From the NCBI RefSeq assembly GCF_013348805.1, contig NZ_CP054690.1, positions 4,216,001 to 4,280,000 of the forward strand: DNA of 64,000 nucleotides. The letters run 5' to 3'. Shown here in pieces: positions 42,826-51,484 of this stretch. The notes under the pieces were generated by a model. It had not been told where the DNA came from, searched no databases, and worked only from the letters and a program-made list of their open reading frames with translations. Within the stretch, counting starts at the first letter, position 1; each line of letters starts with the position of its first letter. Source of the DNA: Rhodococcus sp. W8901 (lineage in GTDB: Bacteria > Actinomycetota > Actinomycetes > Mycobacteriales > Mycobacteriaceae). A program made the position numbers and the translations under genes.

Positions 42826-42848
42826 CCGTTCCGGCCACCGAAAGCCGC
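42826..42848 (+). terminator. Possible thiolase terminator
   Basis: GTGGCCG and CGGCCAC pair perfectly with a 9-base loop, 55 bases past the thiolase stop. Short stem, no T tract. Confidence 0.35.
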
Positions 42849-42870
42849 CCCGATTACCCTGGCACCACTC

Positions 42871-42886
42871 CTTACTTCGGAGTAAG
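42871..42886. promoter_or_regulatory. Dyad before the acyl-CoA reductase gene
   Basis: CTTACT-TCGG-AGTAAG, a perfect 6-4-6 palindrome ending 8 bases before the ATG. TTACTN4AGTAA-like sites are common for TetR-family regulators; as RNA it is a stable TTCGG hairpin at the ribosome site. Confidence 0.45.
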
Positions 42887-42894
42887 TTCCGGGT

Positions 42895-44895
42895 ATGGCC
42901 ACGTACATCGTCACGGGCGGCACCGGGTTCCTCGGCAGACACACGATCGAACGGCTGCTCGAGCGCGATCCTGCCGCCGAGATCCACGTCCTGGTCCGCC
43001 CCGGGTCGGTGTCGAAGCTCGAACGGATGTCGCACTCCTGGCCGGGCGGCGAGCGCGTCCACGCGCTGGTCGGGGACCTCACCGAGCCCGGGCTGGGACT
43101 CGACGCCCCACCTCCGGACGCCGATCACGTGCTGCATCTCGGCGCGATCTACGACCTCACCGCCGGGGACGAGCAGGCGTCGACGAACATCGACGGCACC
43201 CGATCGGTGATCGAGCTGACCGCCCGGATCGGCGCGACGCTGCACCATGTCTCGTCGATCGCGGTGGCCGGTGATCACCGCGGACGGTTCACCGAGAGCG
43301 ACTTCGATCTGGGCCAGGGATTCCCGACGCCGTACCACCGCACCAAGTTCGAGGCCGAGCGGCTGGTGCGGACGTCGACGGTGCCGTGGCGCATCTACCG
43401 GCCGGCGGCCGTGGTGGGCAGCTCGGTCACCGGCGAAATGGACAAGATCGACGGGCCGTACTACTTCTTCCCCGCCCTCGCCGCACTCGCGAAGCTTCCG
43501 TCCATCCTTCCCGTCGCGGTCCCGAGACTCGGATACACCAACGTGGTTCCGGTGGACTTCGTCGCGGCCGCGATCGTCGAACTCATGCTCCGACCCGGCC
43601 TCGACGGCCGCGCCTTCCACCTCGTCTCTCCCGAGTCGCAACCGATCCGGCAGATCTACGCCGCGCTCGCCGAGGCCGCCCACGCGCCGACACCGGTAGC
43701 CGATCTACCCGGTTCACTGGCCGCACCCCTGCTGAACCCTCCGGATCGGATACGGCCCACCCGCAACCTCGTGCTGCGGCGCATGGGCATCCCGCCGGTG
43801 CTGCTCGACCACCTCACCCTGCCGACCCGGTTCACCACCGAGCAGACCCGGGAAGCCCTGCAGGACAGCGGAATCGCAGTACCCCCGTTCCCGTCGTACG
43901 CGGCGAGGCTGTGGTCGTACTGGCGTGAGCACCTCGACCCCGACCGGGCCCGCCGCGACGATCCGGCCGGTCCGCTCGTGAACCGTCACGTCGTCATCAC
44001 CGGCGCCTCCTCCGGCATCGGACGGGCCGCCGCGATCGCCACCGCCGCGAAGGGCGCGACCGTGCTGCTTCTCGCTCGTCGCGCCGACGAACTGGACGCC
44101 GTGGTGTCGCAGATCCGCGAGGCCGGCGGGTCCGCGTTCGGGTACCCGTGCGACCTCACCGACACCGAGGCGGTCGACCGTACCGTCAAGTCGATCCTCA
44201 CCGAACACGATCACGTGGACATGCTCGTGAACAATGCGGGTCGGTCCATCCGCCGAGGCCTCTACCGCTCGACCGACCGCCTGCACGACTTCGAGCGCAC
44301 CATGGCCGTCAACTACTTCGGGGCTGTCCGCATGGTCCTCGCGCTGCTACCGCACATGCGCGAGCGACGCTTCGGCCACATCGTCGACATCAGCACCGCC
44401 GGCGTCCAGGCCCGGACGCCGCGGTTCGCGGCCTACGTCGCGAGCAAGTCCGCGCTCGACGCCTTCGCCGACGTGGCCGCGGCCGAGACCCTGTCGGACG
44501 GGATCACGTTCACCACGATCCACATGCCGCTCGTGGAAACCCCGATGATCGCGCCGACCGGGCAGTACAACGCCGGCCGCGCGGTGAGTGCCGAGAAGGC
44601 TGCGGCGATGGTGGTCCGCGCCCTGATCGAACGCCCCAAGCGCATCGACGTCCCCATCGGAACCCTGGCCGAGTTCGGTGCCATCTTCGCGCCGCGAATG
44701 AAGGACCTCGCACTATCTCGGATGTATCACGCCTTCCCGGACTCCCCGGCCGCCCGCGGCGAGGCCGGCCCCGCACCCCGGCCGGAACCCCTCCTCGAGG
44801 CCCCGCGGGACGCCCGCCGACCGACCGGTCCGACAGCGTCGGCGGCCCGCTTCGCCCGTCGTCTCACCCGACTGGTTCCGGGCGTGCACTGGTGA
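42895..44895 (+). CDS. Fused acyl-CoA reductase / short-chain dehydrogenase (AcrA1-like)
   Basis: 666 residues, two Rossmann enzymes in one chain. Residues 1-340: extended SDR with GGTGFLGR (8-15), LHHVSSIAVAG and YHRTK (Tyr147, Lys151), the fatty acyl-CoA reductase type. Residues 360-620: classical SDR with GASSGIGR (369-376), NNAG and YVASK (Tyr514, Lys518). The C-terminal tail is basic. The architecture and length match mycobacterial AcrA1 (about 650), which reduces long acyl-CoA to aldehyde or alcohol for wax and lipid synthesis. The exact product is inferred. Confidence 0.88.
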   Translation: MATYIVTGGTGFLGRHTIERLLERDPAAEIHVLVRPGSVSKLERMSHSWPGGERVHALVGDLTEPGLGLDAPPPDADHVLHLGAIYDLTAGDEQASTNIDGTRSVIELTARIGATLHHVSSIAVAGDHRGRFTESDFDLGQGFPTPYHRTKFEAERLVRTSTVPWRIYRPAAVVGSSVTGEMDKIDGPYYFFPALAALAKLPSILPVAVPRLGYTNVVPVDFVAAAIVELMLRPGLDGRAFHLVSPESQPIRQIYAALAEAAHAPTPVADLPGSLAAPLLNPPDRIRPTRNLVLRRMGIPPVLLDHLTLPTRFTTEQTREALQDSGIAVPPFPSYAARLWSYWREHLDPDRARRDDPAGPLVNRHVVITGASSGIGRAAAIATAAKGATVLLLARRADELDAVVSQIREAGGSAFGYPCDLTDTEAVDRTVKSILTEHDHVDMLVNNAGRSIRRGLYRSTDRLHDFERTMAVNYFGAVRMVLALLPHMRERRFGHIVDISTAGVQARTPRFAAYVASKSALDAFADVAAAETLSDGITFTTIHMPLVETPMIAPTGQYNAGRAVSAEKAAAMVVRALIERPKRIDVPIGTLAEFGAIFAPRMKDLALSRMYHAFPDSPAARGEAGPAPRPEPLLEAPRDARRPTGPTASAARFARRLTRLVPGVHW

Positions 44896-45034
44896 CGCAT
44901 ATGCGCTGGTGAACCGCCCTATTTCGCCCCGAAGATCGCACAGAATTTCGATTCCGAACGAGCCGCCGAGTTCGCCAAACCGTCTTTCGCTGTGCTAAGC
45001 AAGATAGGGGACCAACGAAAATAGGGAGAAGACT

Positions 45035-46516
45035 TTGACGCCAAGGATCGCGATTTTGGGAGCCGGTCCGAGCGGCCTCGCACAGTTGAGGGCATTCGAG
45101 TCGGCACGTAAATCAGGTCTTGGGTCGATGCCCGAAATTGTTTGTTACGAAAAGCAGAGCGATCTGGGCGGCATGTGGAACTACACGTGGCGCACCGGGC
45201 TCGACCAAAACGGCGAACCAGTGCACGGAAGCATGTACCGCTTCCTCTGGTCGAACGGACCGAAGGAATGCCTGGAGTTCGCCGACTATTCTTTCGAGGA
45301 ACATTTCGGCCGACCGATTCCGTCGTACCCGCCGCGTGCCGTCGTACACGACTACATCATGGGCCGGGTCGATCAGAGCGACGTGCGCAAGTACATCCGC
45401 TTCGACACCGCCGTCCGCTGGGTGGAGTACGTCGAACCCGAGAGCGAGGGTGACACCGGAAAGTTCGCGGTGACCGTCGCCGACCACAAGTCCGGCTCGC
45501 TCGAGACCGAACTCTTCGACTATGTCGTGGTCGGAACCGGACATTTCTCCACTCCGAATGTTCCGCACTTCGAGGGCCTCGACGACTTCCCGGGCCGCGT
45601 GCTGCATGCTCACGACTTCCGTGACGCCCGAGAATTCACAGGTAAACGGCTTCTGCTGATCGGCAGCAGTTACTCGGCCGAGGACATCGGGACGCAGTGC
45701 TTCAAGTACGGCGCCGCCGAGGTCACCTTCAGCTACCGCTCGGCGCCCATGGGCCACGACTGGCCCGAGGGCTTCTCCGAGGTGCCCGTGCTGACCGGGA
45801 TCGACGGCCACACCGCACGTTTCCAGGACGGCAGCACCCGCGAGGTCGACGCGATCGTCCTGTGCACCGGCTACCAGCACCACTTCCCGTTCCTGCCCGA
45901 CGAGCTGGCGTTGCGCACGAACAACCGCCTGTACCCGACCGGCATGTACAAGGGCGTCGTCTCGCAGGAGAACTCGCGTCTGTTCTTCCTCGGCATGCAG
46001 GACCAGTACTTCACGTTCAACATGTTCGATGCGCAGGCCTGGTTTGCGCGCGACGTCATTCTCGGCCGGATCGAATTGCCAGACACCGAGACGCGGGAAC
46101 GGGATATCCAGGAATGGCGGGCCCGCGAGGAAGAACTTTCGACTGCCGTCGAGGAAATCGATTTCCAGGCCGCTTACATTCGCGATCTGGTGGATCGGAC
46201 CGACTACCCCGAATTCCACGTCGAAAAGCAGGGCGAGCTTTTCAAGCAGTGGAAGAAGGACAAGAAGGCCGACATCATGGGCTACCGGAATTGCAGCTAC
46301 GTGTCGACGCTGACCGGCACGATTGCCCCGCCGTTGCACGACGAGTGGCTGAACATTCTCGACGATTCCGCGGAATCGTTCCTGAACAACGATTTCGGCA
46401 CGGGCGATTCGGCGAAGCAGGATTCACCCGCGCCGCGGAACGTGACGCCCATCGGACCTCGGATCACGCGGGCGCACCCGCCGCGGACCGAACGCTCGAC
46501 CGAACTGTCCGGCTGA
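45035..46516 (+). CDS. Flavin-containing monooxygenase, trimethylamine monooxygenase-like
   Basis: 493 residues from TTG (AGGGAGAAG before it). FAD site GAGPSGL (9-15), FMO signature [22 protein letters not shown] site [13 protein letters not shown] (from residue 210) and [12 protein letters not shown], all close to bacterial trimethylamine monooxygenase, which makes trimethylamine N-oxide. The last 40 or so residues are a Pro/Arg/Thr-rich tail beyond the usual 445-460. The 139-base leader has relatively low GC. No demethylase or methylamine genes are adjacent, so the amine or sulfide substrate remains open. Confidence 0.88.
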   Translation: MTPRIAILGAGPSGLAQLRAFESARKSGLGSMPEIVCYEKQSDLGGMWNYTWRTGLDQNGEPVHGSMYRFLWSNGPKECLEFADYSFEEHFGRPIPSYPPRAVVHDYIMGRVDQSDVRKYIRFDTAVRWVEYVEPESEGDTGKFAVTVADHKSGSLETELFDYVVVGTGHFSTPNVPHFEGLDDFPGRVLHAHDFRDAREFTGKRLLLIGSSYSAEDIGTQCFKYGAAEVTFSYRSAPMGHDWPEGFSEVPVLTGIDGHTARFQDGSTREVDAIVLCTGYQHHFPFLPDELALRTNNRLYPTGMYKGVVSQENSRLFFLGMQDQYFTFNMFDAQAWFARDVILGRIELPDTETRERDIQEWRAREEELSTAVEEIDFQAAYIRDLVDRTDYPEFHVEKQGELFKQWKKDKKADIMGYRNCSYVSTLTGTIAPPLHDEWLNILDDSAESFLNNDFGTGDSAKQDSPAPRNVTPIGPRITRAHPPRTERSTELSG

Positions 46517-46526
46517 GCCGACGTCG

Positions 46527-47444
46527 CTAGGAACTCCCCGCCGGCACCTCGGCGGGGAGTTCCTGCATGCTCACCGCCACCACCGGCCGCACGAGCTTGG
46601 CCTCGGCGCCGCAGCTCGCGGGGCGGGCCGCGAGCTCCCGCTGCTCGAGTGAGACTCGCCACCGTCGACCGTCGCGGTGTGCCACCACCGGATCGGCGGT
46701 CCGTTCGTCGACCACCAGCTCGTCAGTACGGGCCGGCACGTCCTGTCGCACCGTCACCTCGGCGACCTGGCCGCGCGGGCTCCAGATGCTCCGTCCCCGC
46801 AGTCCCGGCAGGTACACCCGACCGTCCGCGGCGGCCTGGACGGCCCGCGCGCTGTCGTCCGGGCCCAGCCGCCCGTACGTGTTGCCGCTGGGCAGCAGGA
46901 TCAACGACGGCGCGAACCGGTGGCCACCGGTGTGCGAGCACTCCCACACGGCGTCGCCGAACTCCGCGGTGAGCGCCGCCGCCACCGGACGTCCGAGCAC
47001 CGCGCAGCACTGATCCCTTTTGCCGTGCGCGCACACCAGCACCACCGGCCCGGGCACCCGCTCCCCCAGCCCGGGTGCGCGGCCACGAACCTGCATCAGA
47101 TCGACGTCGAGCAGGTCGGAGACATCTCCGATTTCGAGGCGCTCGCACCACGAGTGGTCCGGGTGCGAGTTCGCCAACAGCACCGTGCGACCGCCGCGCG
47201 CCACCTCGCTGCGTCCGGGACGGCGGATGAACATGATGCGCACCCCCGCCGCGTCGGCGCGGTCCGCCAGCTCACCGGCCAGTTCCGCGCCCAGCGCGGT
47301 GCCGTCGAGGACGTCGCGGCCCCACGCGCCCGGGTACTCGATGCACACCCAGCCCGCGACCTGAGCCGCGGTGCCCGGCAGCGGTTCGTCCGCCGACAGC
47401 ACGGAGCACGTGTTGGGGCCGGCCTGCGGTACCGATTCACTCAC
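46527..47444 (-). CDS. Sucrase/ferredoxin-like family protein
   Basis: 305 residues from GTG. Thioredoxin-like ferredoxin fold with VCAHGKRDQCCAVLGRP and ECSHTGGHRFAPSLILLP; the cysteine cluster (CAHGKRDQCC and an earlier NTCSVLSAD) is the putative [2Fe-2S] site of the family. Role unknown, probably redox. Its last codons form half of the terminator hairpin. Upstream neighbour YdeI runs in the same direction, 21 bases away. Confidence 0.8.
   Translation of the reverse strand: MSESVPQAGPNTCSVLSADEPLPGTAAQVAGWVCIEYPGAWGRDVLDGTALGAELAGELADRADAAGVRIMFIRRPGRSEVARGGRTVLLANSHPDHSWCERLEIGDVSDLLDVDLMQVRGRAPGLGERVPGPVVLVCAHGKRDQCCAVLGRPVAAALTAEFGDAVWECSHTGGHRFAPSLILLPSGNTYGRLGPDDSARAVQAAADGRVYLPGLRGRSIWSPRGQVAEVTVRQDVPARTDELVVDERTADPVVAHRDGRRWRVSLEQRELAARPASCGAEAKLVRPVVAVSMQELPAEVPAGSS
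46529..46564. terminator. Bidirectional terminator overlapping a coding end
   Basis: Perfect 15-bp stem AGGAACTCCCCGCCG / complement, loop GCACCT. It begins 13 bases after the monooxygenase stop and includes the stop and last dozen codons of the convergent minus-strand gene. Confidence 0.8.
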
Positions 47445-47465
47445 CCCGCCATTGTGTACCGGCGC

Positions 47466-48038
47466 TCACTCGTAGAACCTGCGGCCCTCGGCGAACTGTT
47501 CGACGAAGGTGGCGATCCGCCGGGCCCGCGTCTCGGGACGCTTCGCGTCCTGGATTCGGTACAGCGCCGCGAATCGGTTGCGACTGTCGAGGGTCGCGAA
47601 GAACGCCTCCGCGGCCGGGTTCGCGGCGAGGGCGTCGAGCAGGTCCTGCGGCACCTGTGCCGTCTTCGGCCCCGCGTACGCCCGGTCCCACCGGCCGTCG
47701 GCCTTGGCCGCCTCCACCGCCGCCAGCCCCTCCGGTTCCACCAGGCCGCGCTCGATCAACGCCTCCACGGCATCCCTGTTGCGCTCGGACCAGGGGCTGC
47801 GGGCGGTGCGCGGCGTGAACCGCTGCACCCGGAAGTCCTCGTCGAGCCTGCGGGCCTGACTGTCGATCCAGCCGAAGCACAGCGCAACCTCGACCGCCTC
47901 GGCGTACGTCACGGACGTGTGCCGAGAATCCTTGCGGGCGATCTTCACGAGCACACCGGGCGACGACACGTTGGCGCGCAGCCACTCTCGGAACTCGGCC
48001 TGGTCGGCGAAGTACTCGACGGGCAGTTCGGCCGCCAC
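47466..48038 (-). CDS. YdeI/OmpD-associated family protein
   Basis: 190 residues from a GTG 2 bases after the upstream stop. FREWLRANVSSPGVLVKIARKDS, SVTYAEAVEVALCFGWIDSQ and RFTPRTARSPWSERN are characteristic of the YdeI family, along with the C-terminal KRPETRARRIATFVEQF. The family is linked to peptide-stress resistance in some bacteria, with no biochemical role fixed. Close coupling with the next gene upstream suggests one transcript. Confidence 0.85.
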   Translation of the reverse strand: MAAELPVEYFADQAEFREWLRANVSSPGVLVKIARKDSRHTSVTYAEAVEVALCFGWIDSQARRLDEDFRVQRFTPRTARSPWSERNRDAVEALIERGLVEPEGLAAVEAAKADGRWDRAYAGPKTAQVPQDLLDALAANPAAEAFFATLDSRNRFAALYRIQDAKRPETRARRIATFVEQFAEGRRFYE

Positions 48039-48040
48039 GA

Positions 48041-48541
48041 TCAGCGCCTCGCCCAGACCCGCACGAAACCCTGCGCCAGATACGCGAAGGCGCCGAGCCC
48101 GAGGACCCACTTGGTGGTGCTGACCGCGGTGGCGGCCCGCACGGTGGTGTCGCTGATGCGGTCCCGGTGATCGAGCAGGTAGAGCCCGGCGACGTTCTCG
48201 ACGTAGTCGCCCGCGGCCGCGGCGACGGGAGCCGCGAGCAGCATCCGCTTCGTCGCCGGGGACAGCGGCGTCAGCTCGTCGAGCCGCCGGGCCCCCACCC
48301 GCAGCGCGGTGGCGTAGATGACGGGGTGCACGAAGTCCGGGTAGAAGTGGCTGCGGTAGCGCGCGATCTCGCCCGCGTCCATGCCGTCCAGCACCGCCCG
48401 GTACGCCCGCGCCGACGGCGCCGTCTGCGTCTTCAGCAGCTTCACCCCGACCGGGCCGAGCAGGCGCGCGATGTTGGCCTGCGACACGACATACGCCACC
48501 GACCACGCGATGAGCTTCCGATCTGCACGAAGGAATGCCAT
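48041..48541 (-). CDS. Hypothetical membrane-associated protein
   Basis: 166 residues from MAFLRAD; an ATG three codons earlier is equally possible, and the long frame further up is not coding. I do not recognise the family. It has a weak hydrophobic stretch near residue 12-25, PVAAAAGDYVENVAGLYLLDHR in the middle, written here as AAAGDYVENVAG, and a C-terminal helix WVLGLGAFAYLAQGF. The D-Y-x-E-N motif and the fold of helices recall small four-helix membrane proteins of unknown role. It overlaps nothing and precedes the YdeI gene by 2 bases. Confidence 0.65.
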   Translation of the reverse strand: MAFLRADRKLIAWSVAYVVSQANIARLLGPVGVKLLKTQTAPSARAYRAVLDGMDAGEIARYRSHFYPDFVHPVIYATALRVGARRLDELTPLSPATKRMLLAAPVAAAAGDYVENVAGLYLLDHRDRISDTTVRAATAVSTTKWVLGLGAFAYLAQGFVRVWARR

Positions 48542-48570
48542 GTCCCGCATACTGCCACGCGGGACCGACG

Positions 48571-49344
48571 TCAGTGCGCCATCAGGAACGGCAGGACCGC
48601 GGCCTCGAAGTCCCGGTACCGGTCGCGATGGATGCTGTGCCCGCTCGTGAACGACACCACCTCGCAGTCGCGGATCGCGGTGACCGCGGCGTCGAGCAGC
48701 ACCGGATCCACCATGCCGGTGGGGCCACCGCGCAGGATCAGCGTCCGCGCCTCGATGTCCGGGAGCCGTTGCCACCACGACGGATTGGGCTCGTGGAACT
48801 GGGTGAGCGCCGACGCCGTCATCGACCGGTCGAACGCCCACACCGCCCGCGGGCTGCGCAACATGCTGGAGGCGGCGTGCCACAGTTCCACCAACGACGG
48901 CAGCCTGCCGCCGAAGTTCGGGATCGGATCGCCGGGGCGCAACGGCAACGGTGCTTCCTCGAGCACGAGGCGACGGACCAGGTCCGGACGCTGCTGCGCG
49001 ACCAGCGAGACGGCGTGCCCGCCGAGCGAGTGCCCCACCAGGTCCACGCTGCCGAAGCCGAGGTCCTCGCACAGGCCGAGAATGTCGTCGCCGAACTCCC
49101 CGAACAGGTACGACTCGGCGTGCGCGCTGCGGCCGTGACCGCGCAGGTCCACCGCCAGCACCCGCCGCCCACGACCGGCGACGGCCCGCGCGAACCGGTC
49201 CCACGTGCGACTGTCGCCGCCCATCCCGTGCACCAGGATCACCGGAACAGGATGTGCCACAGCAGATCCTGTGGCACCACTGTCGCGGTAGGCGATCGTG
49301 TGGCCACTCCGGGTGACTGTCGTCTCGGTCATCTCCACGATCAT
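48571..49344 (-). CDS. Alpha/beta hydrolase
   Basis: 257 residues. VILVHGMGGDSRTWDRF (oxyanion), DLRGHGRS, nucleophile elbow LVGHSLGGHA, and FTSGHSIHRD carrying the His. Start ATG at 49344 overlaps the copper ATPase stop (ATGA), so it is translationally coupled to it; an ATG at 49332 is the alternative. Substrate unknown. Coupling to a copper pump is unusual and offers no obvious shared chemistry. Confidence 0.88.
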   Translation of the reverse strand: MIVEMTETTVTRSGHTIAYRDSGATGSAVAHPVPVILVHGMGGDSRTWDRFARAVAGRGRRVLAVDLRGHGRSAHAESYLFGEFGDDILGLCEDLGFGSVDLVGHSLGGHAVSLVAQQRPDLVRRLVLEEAPLPLRPGDPIPNFGGRLPSLVELWHAASSMLRSPRAVWAFDRSMTASALTQFHEPNPSWWQRLPDIEARTLILRGGPTGMVDPVLLDAAVTAIRDCEVVSFTSGHSIHRDRYRDFEAAVLPFLMAH

Positions 49345-51437
49345 CGAGCGTAATCGTGCTCCCGTTCCGGAACCGAGCGGGTCAGCCGTTGCGGTTCGAG
49401 CTTCAACCGGCGCAGCAACTGTGCGTTCGCCGCGACGACGACGGTGGACGCCGACATCAGGATCGCGCCCACCTCCATCGGCAGCACGAACCCGACCGGC
49501 GCGAGGACACCGGCCGCGAGCGGCACCGAGATCACGTTGTAGCCCGCCGCCCACGCCAGGTTCTGCACCATCTTCCGGTACGTCGCGTGGGACAGTTCGA
49601 TCACCGACACCACCGCACGGGGATCGTCGCTGACCAGCACCACCCCGGCCGACGCGATCGCGACGTCGGTGCCGGCACCGATCGCGATGCCGACGTCGGC
49701 CTGCGCGAGCGCGGGCGCATCGTTGACGCCGTCGCCCACCATCGCGACCCTGCGCCCCGCGGCCTGCAACTCCTTGACCTTGGCGCCCTTGTCCTGCGGC
49801 AGCACGCCGAGGTCGTCGCCCACGGCCCGCGCGACCGCCTCCGCATCGCCGGTGAGCATCACGACGCGTACCCCGCGGGCATGCAGCGCCTCGATCGCGT
49901 CGCGAGACTCGGGCCGGATCTCGTCGGCCAGCGCGACCGCACCGATCACCCGACCGTCGCGGAGCACGTGCAGCACCGTCGAGCCGTGCGACGCCCACTC
50001 CTCCGTCTCGGGCAGGGCGGACGCACGGTGGCTGTGGAGCATGCCGGGCCCGCCGACGCTGACGCTCGCGCCGTCGACGGTAGCCGTGACGCCGACGCCG
50101 TTGCGGGCCTGAAACTCGGTGGCCTGCGGGACGTGCAACCCGCGATGCTCGGCGGCCGCGACGATCGCGCGGCCCAGCGGATGCTCGCTGTCGCGCTCCA
50201 CCGCGGCCGCGAGCGCGATGACGGTGCCGTCGTCCCGTCCGGCGACCGCGGTGGCCGCGACCAGCGCCGGTTCGCCCTTGGTGAGGGTGCCGGTCTTGTC
50301 GAACAGCACGGTGTCGACGGTGCGCATGGCCTCGAGCGCACGCCGGTCGGTGATCAGCACACCGGCACGGGCCGCGCGCTCGGTCGCGATCGACACCACC
50401 AGCGGAATCGCCAGACCGAGGGCGTGCGGGCACGCGATGACCAGGACCGTGATGGTCCGGGTGATGGCCTCGTCGGGGGTACCGAAGATCGACCACACCG
50501 CCAGCGTGACCACCGCGGCGCCCAGCGCGAACCAGAACAGCATGGCCGCGGCCCGATCGGCGAGGACCTGCGCCCGCGACGACGAGTTCTGTGCCTCGGC
50601 GACCAGACGCTGGATGCCGGCGAGCACGGTGTCGTCGCCGACCGCGGTGATCTCGATCCGCAGCGCGGAATCCGTCGACACCGTGCCCGCGACGACCGTG
50701 TCGCCCAGCCCGCGGCGCACCGTGCGGGACTCGCCGGTGATCATGGATTCGTCCAGGTCACCGGCGCCCTCGACGATCCGGCCGTCGGCGGGGATGCGGC
50801 CGCCGGGGCGCACCATCACGACATCGCCGGCCACGAGATCGGCGGTCGAGACCGTGGTGACAGCGCCGTCGTCGCCGATGCGCTCGGCCTCGTCGGGCAG
50901 CAGGGCGGCGAGCGAATCCAACGCACTCGAGGCCTGCCCCAGCGACCGCATCTCGATCCAGTGCCCGAGCAGCATGATCACGATGAGGAGGGCCAGTTCC
51001 CACCAGAAGTCCAGGTCGTGGCCCAGGATGCCGAGGCTCGACCCCCACGACGAGACGAATGCGACGGTGATCGCGAGCGCGATCAGCAGCATCATCCCGG
51101 GCTGCCGGGCACGGAGTTCGCTCACCGCGCCGGTCAGGAAGGGGCGGCCGCCCCACACGAACATGACAGTGCCGAGCAGCGGCGAAATCCATTCCACCGC
51201 AGGGTTGTCCGGCAACGTGTAGCCGACCAGATCCGCGAACATCATGTTCGCCCCGACGACGGGGACGGACAGAATCAGCATGATCCAGAAGAGCGTGCGG
51301 AACTGGGCGACGTGATCACCGTGACCGGAGTGCCCGCCGTGACCGGCGTGACCTGAATGATGCGCGTGTTCCGAACCCTCGTGACCGGAAGTATCCGCCG
51401 CGTGGTGTTCGTGAACTGCTTCTCCACTTGGGTTCAT
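49341..51437 (-). CDS. Copper-type P1B ATPase with CPH motif (CopB-like)
   Basis: 698 residues. A His-rich N-terminus (about 14 His in residues 8-45) replaces the CxxC domain of CopA. The helix-6 metal motif is Cys-Pro-His (336-338, VIACPHALGLAIPLV), the CopB class, for Cu(I)/Ag(I) or Cu(II) export. DKTGTLTKGE holds the phosphorylated Asp380; TGES, GDGVNDAPAL and HPLGRAI are also present. The ATG at 51437 follows GGTGGGT; the long upstream frame is not coding. A perfect CsoR-type operator lies 14 bases upstream. Confidence 0.92.
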   Translation of the reverse strand: MNPSGEAVHEHHAADTSGHEGSEHAHHSGHAGHGGHSGHGDHVAQFRTLFWIMLILSVPVVGANMMFADLVGYTLPDNPAVEWISPLLGTVMFVWGGRPFLTGAVSELRARQPGMMLLIALAITVAFVSSWGSSLGILGHDLDFWWELALLIVIMLLGHWIEMRSLGQASSALDSLAALLPDEAERIGDDGAVTTVSTADLVAGDVVMVRPGGRIPADGRIVEGAGDLDESMITGESRTVRRGLGDTVVAGTVSTDSALRIEITAVGDDTVLAGIQRLVAEAQNSSSRAQVLADRAAAMLFWFALGAAVVTLAVWSIFGTPDEAITRTITVLVIACPHALGLAIPLVVSIATERAARAGVLITDRRALEAMRTVDTVLFDKTGTLTKGEPALVAATAVAGRDDGTVIALAAAVERDSEHPLGRAIVAAAEHRGLHVPQATEFQARNGVGVTATVDGASVSVGGPGMLHSHRASALPETEEWASHGSTVLHVLRDGRVIGAVALADEIRPESRDAIEALHARGVRVVMLTGDAEAVARAVGDDLGVLPQDKGAKVKELQAAGRRVAMVGDGVNDAPALAQADVGIAIGAGTDVAIASAGVVLVSDDPRAVVSVIELSHATYRKMVQNLAWAAGYNVISVPLAAGVLAPVGFVLPMEVGAILMSASTVVVAANAQLLRRLKLEPQRLTRSVPEREHDYAR

Positions 51438-51450
51438 ACCCACCGAAGGT

Positions 51451-51466
51451 ATACCCCCATGGGTAT
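51451..51466. promoter_or_regulatory. CsoR-family operator before the copper ATPase
   Basis: ATACCC-CCAT-GGGTAT, a perfect 6-4-6 dyad, same design as the three sulfur-cluster sites. Usually the mark of copper-responsive CsoR. Confidence 0.75.
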
Positions 51467-51484
51467 AGGGCAAGGGTGAATCGG

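Noticed and set aside
45113-46339. 408-residue minus-strand frame opposite the monooxygenase
   Set aside because: No recognisable motif; the plus strand carries all FMO motifs in order.
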